Assembly: GCA_937903315.1 (NCBI GenBank)
Contig: CALCZO010000022.1
Location: 1-9,881, forward strand
Direction: 5' to 3'
DNA: 9,881 bases
Source: an uncultured Alphaproteobacteria bacterium
Lineage (GTDB): Bacteria; Pseudomonadota; Alphaproteobacteria; Rhizobiales; Beijerinckiaceae
The notes below the pieces were generated by a model. It saw only the letters and a list, made by a program, of their open reading frames with translations, was not told where the DNA came from and did no database searches. Positions 1 through 6,900 of this stretch are shown piece by piece (the first letter of the stretch is position 1; each line of letters begins with the position of its first letter). The translations under genes and the position numbers were made by a program.

Positions 1-432
1 CTTCAGCACGGAGCGTGCCGCCGTATCAATCGTGAGCCCGCCGAGCACCAGTACAGGGTTGGGATTGCCGGCATAGCGGCGTGCCACTGCACCAAGCCGT
101 GCGGAGAGTTCAGCCAGATCAAAAGGTTTTACGAGATAATCATCAGCGCCGGCATTCAACCCTGCGATCCGATCTGACACCTGGTCACGCGCGGTGAGGA
201 TCATCACAGGCGTTTGGTCGCCGCTGGCCCGACGGCTGCGCAAAAACTCAAGGCCGCGTCCGTCAGGCAGCATGAGATCCAGCAAGATGAGATCGTAATG
301 CGCGACATCCCGGAACGCTTCGGCCTCAGCCAGCCGTGTGACCCAGTCGACGCAATGGCCGTCCGCGCTGATCTGGTCTCGAACGGCGGCACCGAGGAGG
401 GAATCATCTTCAATGAGCAGAATTCGCATCAT
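1..432 (-). CDS. OmpR/PhoP-family response regulator, N-terminal part (runs off left edge)
   Basis: The 144 visible codons give a complete receiver domain and the first residues of a winged-helix output domain, so this is a DNA-binding regulator phosphorylated by a cognate histidine kinase. The acidic pair is E8-D9-D10, the phospho-acceptor is D52 in LLDLMLPD, T80 lies in ILTAR, and K102 lies in LVKPFD. A linker and the strand LVLGGLTID (about 127-135) mark the start of the effector domain, which the window edge cuts. Two adjacent ATGs (432 and 429) are possible starts. The GGGGA about 4 nt before the first and 7 nt before the second slightly favours the second, giving MRILLIEDD. The kinase is probably the next gene to the left, outside the window. 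The divergent PepSY-like gene is a plausible target because such proteins often neighbour two-component systems; that link is inference. Family assignment is firm, the signal unknown. Confidence 0.95.
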   Translation of the reverse strand, partial: MMRILLIEDDSLLGAAVRDQISADGHCVDWVTRLAEAEAFRDVAHYDLILLDLMLPDGRGLEFLRSRRASGDQTPVMILTARDQVSDRIAGLNAGADDYLVKPFDLAELSARLGAVARRYAGNPNPVLVLGGLTIDTAARSVLK

Positions 433-547
433 AGCGTCCCCGGGCGCATCGAGATCATTCGCCCTCGTTCTCCAACGTCGACGCCGACATCAGCGTTGCC
501 GCAGCATCGGCTTGCCCTGTCACCTATTGCCACCAAGCTGACATTGG

Positions 548-576
548 CCTGAACAGAAAGACCGCATGCATTCAGG
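548..576. repeat. Inverted repeat CCTGAA-N17-TTCAGG
   Basis: CCTGAA at 548-553 is the exact reverse complement of TTCAGG at 571-576, with 17 nt between. It sits in the divergent promoter region about 90 bp before the PepSY start. It could be an operator half-site pair or chance; six bases per arm is weak evidence on its own. Confidence 0.35.
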
Positions 577-594
577 TGGCCGTCAGACAAGCAT

Positions 595-611
595 GGTTGA
601 AGATCTCAACC
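595..611 (+). repeat. Short perfect hairpin GGTTGA-AGATC-TCAACC
   Basis: The arms 595-600 and 606-611 are perfectly complementary across a 5-nt loop. This is the first of two hairpins in what is probably the untranslated leader of the PepSY-like gene. No T-run follows, so it does not look like an intrinsic terminator. Confidence 0.45.
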
Positions 612-617
612 GCAAGA

Positions 618-644
618 CCTGCCCTTTGCATGCAAGGGGTCAGG
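618..644 (+). promoter_or_regulatory. Strong imperfect palindrome just upstream of the PepSY-like start
   Basis: CCTG (618-621) plus CCCTTTG (622-628) pairs with CAAGGGG (633-639) plus CAGG (641-644). This makes an 11-bp stem with one T-G wobble, one bulged base at 640 and a CATG loop. The core TTGCATGCAA (626-635) is a perfect 10-bp palindrome. The structure ends 10 nt before the GGAG ribosome-binding site, where it could act as a repressor operator or as an mRNA structure tuning translation. The function is inferred from position only. Confidence 0.5.
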
Positions 645-664
645 CGGCTGGATCGGAGATTGCA

Positions 665-940
665 ATGAAAACGAGGCATAAAGCCATCGCTGTTGCCGCA
701 ATAGCACTTTTTGCCTCGAGTGTCGCTGACGCCGGGCCGCGCTGCCATGTGCCGCTGGGTGAGTGGCAAACCCGCGATGCCCTTCAAGAAAAGATTCGCG
801 CCTTGGGCTGGACAATCTCCCGGATCAAGACCGATGACGGCTGCTACAAGGTCTACGGCACGAACGAAAAAGGCCAGCGGATCAAGGCCAAGTTCAATCC
901 GGCGACCCTCGATCTGATCAAGCGCGACGATGACGATTGA
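665..940 (+). CDS. Small secreted PepSY-like domain protein
   Basis: This 91-aa protein has a signal peptide (MKTRHK, then a hydrophobic stretch, likely cleavage after A-D-A at about residue 23). The mature part has PepSY_2-type features: W34-Q35-T36, then a helix ending in L-G-W (47-49), I-x-R-I-K-T-D-D-G-C-Y (51-61), and Y-G-T-N-E-K-G-Q with F-N-P-A-T-L-D (about 63-83). Cys27 and Cys60 could form a disulfide. The C-terminal tail is very acidic (D-D-D-D). PepSY modules are secreted or periplasmic inhibitory or binding domains, often next to two-component systems; the ligand here is unknown. The start at 665 is chosen because GGAG lies 6 nt upstream and it places the signal peptide first. Extended starts at 566 or 593 are possible but less likely. 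The gene is divergent from the response regulator and lies 78 bp before the VIT-type gene on the same strand, so the two could be co-transcribed. Confidence 0.85.
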   Translation: MKTRHKAIAVAAIALFASSVADAGPRCHVPLGEWQTRDALQEKIRALGWTISRIKTDDGCYKVYGTNEKGQRIKAKFNPATLDLIKRDDDD

Positions 941-1008
941 AGCGAGCGAAAAACTGCCGGACAATGTCTGGCTGCACGCATCACGGACGAATGACGCTGA
1001 TCTGAACC

Positions 1009-1021
1009 GAGGCCCCCAATT
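1009..1021 (+). promoter_or_regulatory. Shine-Dalgarno GAGG and AUU initiation codon of the VIT-family gene
   Basis: GAGG at 1009-1012 is followed by six bases and then ATT at 1019. No ATG, GTG or TTG lies between the in-frame TGA at 998 and the TTG at 1046. Conserved VIT-type N-terminal residues (L-H-R-E-T-H) are encoded upstream of that TTG, so initiation probably occurs at this ATT. AUU starts are known for E. coli infC and pcnB. Confidence 0.5.
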
Positions 1022-1714
1022 CATCCCCTTCATCGTGAAACACATTTGATCGAGCGGATCGGCTGGCTGCGGGCCGCTGTTCTTGGTGCCAATGACGGCA
1101 TCATCTCGACTGCGAGTCTGCTGGTAGGCGTGGCGGCTGCAGCCACGGCCCCGAGCGAGGTGCTTGTGGCCGGTTTCGCAGGTCTGGTCGCGGGTGCGAT
1201 GTCAATGGCGGCAGGCGAGTATGTTTCCGTCAGCTCGCAATCCGATACCGAGGCCGCAGATCTCGCCCGTGAGCGGCGCGAACTCGCGAAGCAGCCCGAA
1301 GCCGAACTGGCCGAATTGACCGCGATTTATGTTGCGCGCGGCGTCGAGCCGGCATTGGCGCGCCAGGTCGCCGAGCAGATGACCGCCAAAGATGCCTTTG
1401 CCACCCATGCCCGCGACGAGCTTGGGCTTTCAGCGCATGGGGTGGCACGGCCGGTGCAGGCCGCGCTAACCTCGGCACTGACCTTTGCCTTTGGTGCGGC
1501 TGTGCCCTTGCTCATCGCGATCGTCGCGCCTTCAGAAGGGGCAGCGGCAACGATTTCCGTGGGATCGCTGGTCTGCCTCGCGACATTGGGAGCCACCGGC
1601 GCCTTGATTGGGGGCGCATCAATCTGGAGACCGACGCTCCGGGTGACATTCTGGGGCGCCATTGCCATGGGCGCCACCGCCGCGATCGGCACGCTGGTGG
1701 GCCACGCGGTCTAG
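1019..1714 (+). CDS. VIT1/CCC1-family iron/manganese transporter
   Basis: From the ATT at 1019 the product has 231 residues, typical for the family; from the TTG at 1046 it has 222. The N-terminus H-P-L-H-R-E-T-H-L-I-E-R-I-G-W-L-R leads into TM1 with the family signature AAVLGANDGIISTASL. TM2 contains GAMSMAAGEYVSVSSQ. These carry the conserved Asp, Met and Glu residues of the transport path. A cytoplasmic Glu-rich helical region follows (ARERRELAKQ, Y-V-A-R-G, H-A-R-D-E-L-G), the family's metal-binding domain. Three further hydrophobic segments fill the C-terminal third. VIT/CCC1 proteins move Fe2+ or Mn2+ out of the cytoplasm by proton antiport; the bacterial substrate here is unproven. It sits between a PepSY-like gene and an IS end that begins 9 bp after its TAG stop. 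No Fur-type site was recognised. Family assignment is very secure; the start is the uncertain part. Confidence 0.93.
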   Translation: MHPLHRETHLIERIGWLRAAVLGANDGIISTASLLVGVAAAATAPSEVLVAGFAGLVAGAMSMAAGEYVSVSSQSDTEAADLARERRELAKQPEAELAELTAIYVARGVEPALARQVAEQMTAKDAFATHARDELGLSAHGVARPVQAALTSALTFAFGAAVPLLIAIVAPSEGAAATISVGSLVCLATLGATGALIGGASIWRPTLRVTFWGAIAMGATAAIGTLVGHAV

Positions 1715-1729
1715 GCGTCGTTCTGAACC

Positions 1730-1749
1730 GCCCCCGGTTTGCCGGAGGC
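1730..1749 (+). terminator. Possible stem-loop after the VIT-family gene
   Basis: GCCCCCGG (1730-1737) and CCGGAGGC (1742-1749) pair except for one C-A mismatch, around a TTTG loop, 15 bp after the stop codon. No T-run follows, so an intrinsic terminator is doubtful. The hairpin also belongs to the IS terminal repeat and may simply be that. Confidence 0.25.
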
Positions 1750-1762
1750 CACTTGGGCTAAG

Positions 1763-1822
1763 TTATGCGGCCATGGCTGGCTGGTCCGGCATGGCATAGG
1801 AGCGCTCCTCGGCTTCGGATGG
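1763..1822 (-). pseudogene. C-terminal remnant of IS3-family transposase (OrfB)
   Basis: Read on the - strand, the last 19 codons before a TAA at 1765-1763 give PSEAEERSYAMPDQPAMAA. This matches the usual tail of IS3-group OrfB proteins, in which P-x-E-A-E and an aromatic-Ala stretch end in M-A-A. The expected upstream part (integrase core with the DDE motif, then the W-x-x-W-x-N region) is absent. The same frame upstream of 1822 shows no transposase features. It is a dead fragment and cannot transpose. Confidence 0.55.
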
Positions 1823-2032
1823 GCGACGAGGCAGTGTTCGGCATCCATACCCGATGGCATCGATTGTCGAAACGTGATCTGCTCAAGGCCTTGTTCAGGG
1901 AGTGGAAAGGTGTCGGATTACCGCAGCGTCGGGGCCTTCGCCTGCCAACCGTTGATGAAGTCACGCACCAAATGGCACTCGGTGGCGCTCAATGCACGTT
2001 CGCGTCCGATCTGAACGAGATGGCGACCGGCC
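1823..2032. other. Unassigned scar DNA between IS end and oxidase gene
   Basis: These 210 bp hold no recognisable gene. On the - strand a frame open from about 2040 to a TAA at 1920-1918 reads RHLVQIGRERALSATECHLV and continues for about 17 more residues. It has protein-like composition but no start codon and no family I recognise; it may be the decayed end of a lost gene. Short + strand open frames across 1739-2040 look like noise. Confidence 0.4.
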
Positions 2033-2071
2033 CTAGCTGACGACAACCTCCGTCATCATGCCGGTCGCCAT
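2020..2071. repeat. 12-bp perfect inverted repeat straddling the oxidase stop codon
   Basis: ATGGCGACCGGC at 2020-2031 is the exact reverse complement of GCCGGTCGCCAT at 2060-2071, with 28 nt between. The right arm lies inside the oxidase gene and encodes the M-A-T-G of its last copper-ligand motif. The left arm is just past the stop. As RNA it could form a stable stem at the end of the operon transcript, though no T-run follows. Confidence 0.6.
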
Positions 2072-3499
2072 GTGGTAGAGATGGTGACAATGCAGATACC
2101 AGCTGCCGGGCTTGTCGAAATCGATGGCGACGAGCACCGGCGTATGCGGTGGCACAATCACCGTGTCGCGCACCGGGCCGGAAAGCCGCCCGCCACGCCC
2201 TCCAACCACCTGGAAATGATGCCCGTGGATGTGCATGGGATGCATCATCATGGTCGGGTTCATGAACATGAACTCGACTCGCTCGCCCACTTTCGCCTCG
2301 ATCGGCTTGTGTTCGCCGTGGATGGCCCCGTTGATGGTCCAGCGATAATTCGCCTCTTCGCCCAGCATCAGGCGCAGCATCCGGCTGGCCGGCTTCTGCG
2401 GCAAAGGATGGGTGGCACGCAGCATCAGATCGAGTGACAGGTCGGTGTGCTGGGCGGCGTGTTCCGCCTTGTCAGGAAACTTGCGGATGTTCGCCCCACC
2501 CGTCGCCAGTACGATGCCGGTGAGCCTACGGTCGGCCTCGACCTGCGCGAAAACCGGGAATGCGCCACCGGCAGCGGGAATTGTCATCAAAAGGTCGATG
2601 CGCTGGCCCTGCGCCAAGGGAAAACGCCGACCCGGATGGGGAATGCACGCGTTTCCATCCACGGCAATGCAGCTGGCTGTCATCGTGCCGGTATCGATGA
2701 AGAAGGCTGTGGCTGTCGCGCCGTTGATGATGCGCAGACGCACGTTGCCACCACGCTCAACCCTTACGACCTCCGGATCATCCAGCGTTCGGTCATTGGC
2801 GAGGTACCCGTCATATTCGATGTCGTTGGCGTGAATGGCCATGGCGCCGCCCGGCCTCATGCCACCATGGTTCATTGCGCCATGAGTCATGGTTCCGTGG
2901 TTCATGCCCGGCATCGGCGCGGGCATGGCATGTCCCGCATGGGCGTTTCCGCCGGCAGGAGCGGCCCCGTGGCCGGCATGGGCATTAGCCCCGCCAAGGC
3001 CGGCAAGCAGCTCGGCAGGAGAGCGAAACGAGAAATCGTGCAGCATCACAATCACATCCTGCACATCACCGGCATCCTTCTCGCGCGTCACCATCGGGGC
3101 GGCGAGCAACTGCTGTTCGGTCAACTGGTGCGAATGCATCCAGTGGGTGCCGGGCGTGAGGCGGAAATCATGCGCATCGCTTTGTCCGGCCGCCAGTTCG
3201 CCGCCGCCGGTGCGGGCTCGGTCCTGTTCCGCTGGCGCATGGATCTGCCCGTGCCAGTGCATCACCAGTGGATCGGGCGTGCCATTGAGCACCGGGCCGG
3301 CGAACCGGTCGCCCTCATTAGCGAGAATGCCTTTGCGGCCATTCGCGCCTGTGACGCCATAAACGGTCGCCGCCTTGCGCCTGACCTCAATCTGCCGGGT
3401 CGCAACGGTCAAAAGCGGGGTCTGCGCCATGACAGGCAGGCCGGTAGCGGCGAGGCCTCCCAGTACGGAGGCTCCGGAAAGAAATTGGCGGCGATCCAT
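2033..3499 (-). CDS. Multicopper oxidase with Met/His-rich insert, Tat-exported
   Basis: The product has 488 residues from the ATG at 3499; positions below are counted from that start. It begins M-D-R-R-Q-F-L-S-G, a Tat-type twin-arginine signal ending near V-M-A-Q. All four copper-ligand motifs are present: HWHG (81-84), W-M-H-S-H (120-124), HPMHIH (420-425) and HCHHLYHMATGM (470-481), with Cys471 and axial Met481. The T1 and T2/T3 copper centres should therefore be functional. Between the two halves, about residues 171-220 form a low-complexity Met/His/Gly segment with repeated A-H-A-G-H and M-N-H-G units, like the Cu(I)-binding inserts of CueO, CopA and PcoA. The likely role is periplasmic oxidation of Cu(I), protecting the envelope. 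The start at 3499 has GAGG six nt upstream; the alternative ATG at 3511 has no ribosome-binding site. It is the last gene of the five-gene leftward operon, 26 bp after the small secreted protein gene. Confidence 0.93.
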   Translation of the reverse strand: MDRRQFLSGASVLGGLAATGLPVMAQTPLLTVATRQIEVRRKAATVYGVTGANGRKGILANEGDRFAGPVLNGTPDPLVMHWHGQIHAPAEQDRARTGGGELAAGQSDAHDFRLTPGTHWMHSHQLTEQQLLAAPMVTREKDAGDVQDVIVMLHDFSFRSPAELLAGLGGANAHAGHGAAPAGGNAHAGHAMPAPMPGMNHGTMTHGAMNHGGMRPGGAMAIHANDIEYDGYLANDRTLDDPEVVRVERGGNVRLRIINGATATAFFIDTGTMTASCIAVDGNACIPHPGRRFPLAQGQRIDLLMTIPAAGGAFPVFAQVEADRRLTGIVLATGGANIRKFPDKAEHAAQHTDLSLDLMLRATHPLPQKPASRMLRLMLGEEANYRWTINGAIHGEHKPIEAKVGERVEFMFMNPTMMMHPMHIHGHHFQVVGGRGGRLSGPVRDTVIVPPHTPVLVAIDFDKPGSWYLHCHHLYHMATGMMTEVVVS

Positions 3500-3525
3500 G
3501 GCGAACCTCATTTGCTGTGGGTGTT

Positions 3526-3906
3526 TCAGAATTTTGCCTGTGCAGTCGCACCGTCGGGTGCGGTCAACTGCACCGCTCCTTTTGTGCCGGCAGGGATGGC
3601 GACCGGCGCCTTGCCAACAAGGCGCGAGCCATCTGCCGGCTCAAGGACGAAACGCTGGGCCTTGCCGCCTACGATCAGGATCGCATTGGCCTTGAAGCCG
3701 GCGGCAGACACCGGCTTGTCGTTGAGATCGGACAGGATCACGACCACTTCGTCGCCACCCTTTGTGATCAGTTCGACATGGTAGCTTCTGCCCGCATCGA
3801 CGAGTGCACCGCCGTTCGGCCCCTTGCGCGGCTCATGGGCAGTGGCGGCAGCAATGCTGGTGGCAAGAACGCTGGTGGCGATGAATGCGGCGGTAAAAAT
3901 GCGCAT
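3526..3906 (-). CDS. Small periplasmic protein resembling the N-terminal domain of HME-type fusion proteins
   Basis: The 126-aa product has a signal peptide cleaved near A-T-A (residue 23), leaving His24 at the mature N-terminus. The motif H-E-P-R-K-G-P-N-G-G-A-L-V-D-A-G (24-39), then Y-H-V-E-L (42-46), resembles the HGPxGG...G..Y.VEL stretch in the N-terminal beta domain of CzcB-type fusion proteins. The rest is beta-rich with D-x-N-D-K-P-V (60-66) and A-D-G (91-93), similar in order to residues 55-127 of the fusion protein encoded two genes upstream. There are no Cys and no internal Met, so it is not a CusF-like Met/Trp chaperone. The ribosome-binding site GGAGG lies 6 nt before the ATG. 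It starts 17 nt after the pump gene and ends 26 nt before the oxidase gene. A role as periplasmic metal chaperone or pump modulator is inference; no experimental family name is known to me. Confidence 0.85.
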   Translation of the reverse strand: MRIFTAAFIATSVLATSIAAATAHEPRKGPNGGALVDAGRSYHVELITKGGDEVVVILSDLNDKPVSAAGFKANAILIVGGKAQRFVLEPADGSRLVGKAPVAIPAGTKGAVQLTAPDGATAQAKF

Positions 3907-3923
3907 GGGAACCTCCGGTTAAC

Positions 3924-6900
3924 TCAGTATGTGCCGACGTGTGTGGTTCGGCCTTGTGGCAGAGCAGCGGTTTCAGAACCGGCGTCGGCCACCAGCCGAT
4001 CCAGCGCGGCGCGGCCAAAGCGCAGGACCAGCGTCGGCGTCAGCACCGCGTCCAGCAGCGTCGCGGTGACGAGGCCGCCGAAGATGGTGATGGCGACGGG
4101 GTGGAGGATTTCCTTGCCCGGCGCGCCGGCGTCGATCATCAGCGGCACCAGGGCAACGCCGGCCGACAGCGCCGTCATCAGCACCGGCGTCATCCGGTCA
4201 AGACTGCCGCGCGTGATCAGATCAGGCCCGAAGGGCAGCTTCTCATGGATCGCCAGATTGATGATGTGGCTGATCTTGAGAATGCCGTTGCGGGTGGCGA
4301 TGCCGGTCAACGTGATGAAACCGATCATCGACGCGACGGAGAGGGGTTGCCCAGCGATCCACAGGGCGGCCACGCTGCCGATCAGCGCCAGCGGCACCGA
4401 GGCCATGATGATGGCGACGAACACAACGGAACGGTAGCGGCTGTAGAGAATGGCGAAGATCATCGCCAGCGACACCAGGGACAGCAGGCCGATGGTGCGC
4501 ATCGAATCTTCCTGCGCCTGGAATGTGCCTTCGAGGCTGGTGGAAAAGCCCGGCGGCAACTTGGCAGCAGCGAGCACGGCGCGGATATCCGCCACAACAC
4601 GCGCCATATCGGCCGCGCCATCGGTGTTTGCGAAGACGACAACGCGGCGGCGACCGTTCTCGCGCAGGATCTGGTTCGGCCCGTCGGTTTCCACCACATC
4701 GGCGATCTGGCGCACCGGCACCCAGCCCATTGGCGTTTCGATCAGCAGATCGCCGAGACCCTGCGTCGTGCGGCGCTTGTCCTGCAACCTGAGCACCACA
4801 TCAAAACGTCGGTTGCCATCGATGACCCGCGAGACGACACGTCCGTTGGACAGGCGCTCGAGCTGTTCGGTGATCGCAGCGGGCTGCACGCCATAAAGCG
4901 CGGCGCGGCGATAATCGACGATGATTTCCAGCTGCGGAATGCGCACCTGCTTTTCCACCTGAAGATCGACAATCCCGGGAATGGCGGCGAACCTGCCGCG
5001 AAACTCCTCGGCCAGCGCCCGCAAGGTATCCAGATCCTCGCCGAAGATTTTCAGCGCGATCTGGGCACGCACTCCTGACAGCATATGGTCGAGCCGGTGC
5101 GAGATCGGTTGGCCGACATTGGTTGCCACGGGCAGCACGGACAATCGGTCGCGAATGTCGGCGATGATCGCATCCTTCGTCCGCCCGTCAGTCTTCAGCG
5201 CCACCTCGATTTCCGAGGAATGCACACCCTCCGCGTGCTCATCCAGTTCTGCCCGGCCTGTGCGGCGGCCCACGCGCTCCACGTCCCGAACATCCATGAT
5301 CAGGCGCTCGGCGATCAATCCGACCCGGTGGCTCTCGGCCAGAGAAATGCCGGGGTTGAACAACAGATTGATGGTCAACGTGCCTTCGTTGAAGGGTGGC
5401 AGGAACGCGCGTGGCAGTTGCGTGGCAAAGTACCCCGCCGCAATCACGGCAAGGACAATGCAGGCCATCAGGGCCTTCTGGAACCGGAAGGCGAGTCCAA
5501 GCAACGCAAGGTTGGCGGATTTCAGCGCGCGGATCATGCCGCTCTCGTGGGTGTCCAGCCGCTTGAGGCCGGGCAGCAGATAATAGGCCATCACCGGCGT
5601 CAGCGTGATCGAGACCAGCAGGCTGGCGAGGATGGAGATGATGTAGGCTTGACCGAGCGGGGCGAACAGCCGCCCCTCGATGCCGGTGAGCGAGAACAAG
5701 GGCACGAAAACGAGGACGATGACCATCGTGGCATAGACGATGCCGGAGCGGACCTCCTGACTGGCGGACACCACGACATCGAACACGCTGCGCGGATCGC
5801 CCGCCTCGCGGTTCTCGCGCAAGCGGCGGAAGATGTTCTCCACATCCACCACGGCATCATCCACCAACTCGCCGATGGCGATGGCCAGACCGCCAAGGGT
5901 CATCGTGTTGATGGACAGCCCCATGAGGTGGAACACGATGGCAGAGACCAGCACCGAGACAGGAATGGCTGTCAGCGAGATCAACGTGGTGCGCATGTTG
6001 AGCAGAAACACGAACAGCACAATGGCGACCACGACGACCGCCTCGACCAGAACCGTGCGGACGTTGGTGATTGACGCCTCGATGAACCCGGCCTGCCGGA
6101 ACAGGATCTGGTCTGCCGTGATGCCGCCGGGCAATGTCGTGGTGATCTCTGCGAGCGCTGCCTCGATCTGGCGGGTCAACGGGATGGTATCAACCCCCGG
6201 CTGCTTCTCGATGGAGACGATGACGGCGGATTTGCCCTGATATCCGGCATCGCCGCGTTTGGTGCGGGCGGCAAACTCCACCGTTGCGATCTGCTCCAGC
6301 GCCACGGGCTGCCCACCGACGGTGCTGACAACGACACGCCTGAGATCCTCAAGGCTGTGGGTGCGGCCGACATTGCGGATCAGGAATTCGCGCGAATACT
6401 GGTCGGTAAAGCCGCCGCCGGTATTGGCGCCGAACTGTTGCAGCGCCTTTTCCACATCGGCAAAGGTCACTTTCAGCGCCCGCAACGCCGCCGGATTGGG
6501 CGAAACGCGATATTGCCGCACCTCGCCGCCAATGGGGATGACCTGCGCCACGCCGGGAATGGACAACAGGCGCGGGCGGAGAATGAAATCGGCCGTCTCG
6601 CGCAGATCCATCGGGGAAACATCCTCCGGCCCCGTGACGGCGACCAGCAGGATCTGCCCCATGATCGAGTTGATCGGCCCCATCTGCGGCAAAACGCCGG
6701 TGGGCAGTTGCGACTGGATCAGCGACAGCCGCTCGCCAATCTGCTGGCGGTTGCGGAAAATCTCGGTGTTCCAGTCGAACTCGACATAGGTGATCGACAG
6801 CCCGACGCCGGAGACCGAGCGGACTCGGGTGACACCCGGCAGCCCGTTCATCTGCGCCTCGATCGGATAGGTGACGAGTTGCTCGACCTCGGGCGGGGCC

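Larger units (their letters stand above)
433..664. promoter_or_regulatory. Divergent intergenic region between response regulator and PepSY-like gene
   Basis: This 232-bp region must hold the leftward promoter of the response regulator and the rightward promoter of the PepSY-like gene. No convincing -35/-10 pair was found by eye. Three TTGCC pentamers occur at 496, 512 and 527, spaced 16 and 15 bp. Several inverted repeats lie at 548-644 and are listed separately. The Shine-Dalgarno GGAG at 655-658 precedes the PepSY ATG by 6 nt. Upstream in-frame ATGs at 566 and 593 exist but would hide the signal peptide behind 24-33 extra residues. Confidence 0.6.
1724..1822 (-). mobile_element. Terminal fragment of an IS3-family insertion sequence
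   Basis: From 1724 the sequence TGAACCGCCCCCGGTTTGCC followed by GGAGGC resembles, from memory, the terminal inverted repeat of IS3-group elements common in alpha- and betaproteobacteria. It is followed at the expected distance by the last codons of a transposase on the - strand. Similarity to an IS3 transposase end stops at about 1822, so the rest of the element is missing. The end lies 9 bp after the VIT-type stop codon. An ISfinder search would settle the assignment. Confidence 0.55.

Noticed and set aside
612..660. Similarity of the 618-650 stretch to a tRNA-Ala anticodon and T-arm region
   Set aside because: No acceptor stem, no D-arm and no T-loop consensus; the anticodon loop lacks U33. 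It is better explained as a hairpin.
991..1048. ATG at 991 as VIT-type start through a +1 frameshift at ATC-TGA
   Set aside because: It requires a shift at a site without the known prfB-like features, whereas the ATT at 1019 is in frame with a well-spaced GAGG.
930..1049. 39-codon open frame overlapping the PepSY stop and the VIT-type start
   Set aside because: It overlaps the region whose other frame encodes conserved VIT residues, and its sequence matches nothing I recognise; probably incidental.
1739..2040. Two + strand open frames of 91 codons in the scar region
   Set aside because: They overlap each other and the IS end, have no recognisable ribosome-binding site, and show no domain-like features.
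3500..3511. ATG at 3511 as oxidase start
   Set aside because: It has no Shine-Dalgarno; the ATG at 3499 has GAGG six nt upstream and starts directly at the twin-arginine signal.
2447..3784. Long + strand open frame (445 codons) opposite the oxidase and small protein genes
   Set aside because: It is an antisense shadow of GC-rich coding DNA. It spans two well-supported genes and has no domain pattern. The same holds for 3939-5078, 5085-6074, 6357-7400 and 7205-8617.
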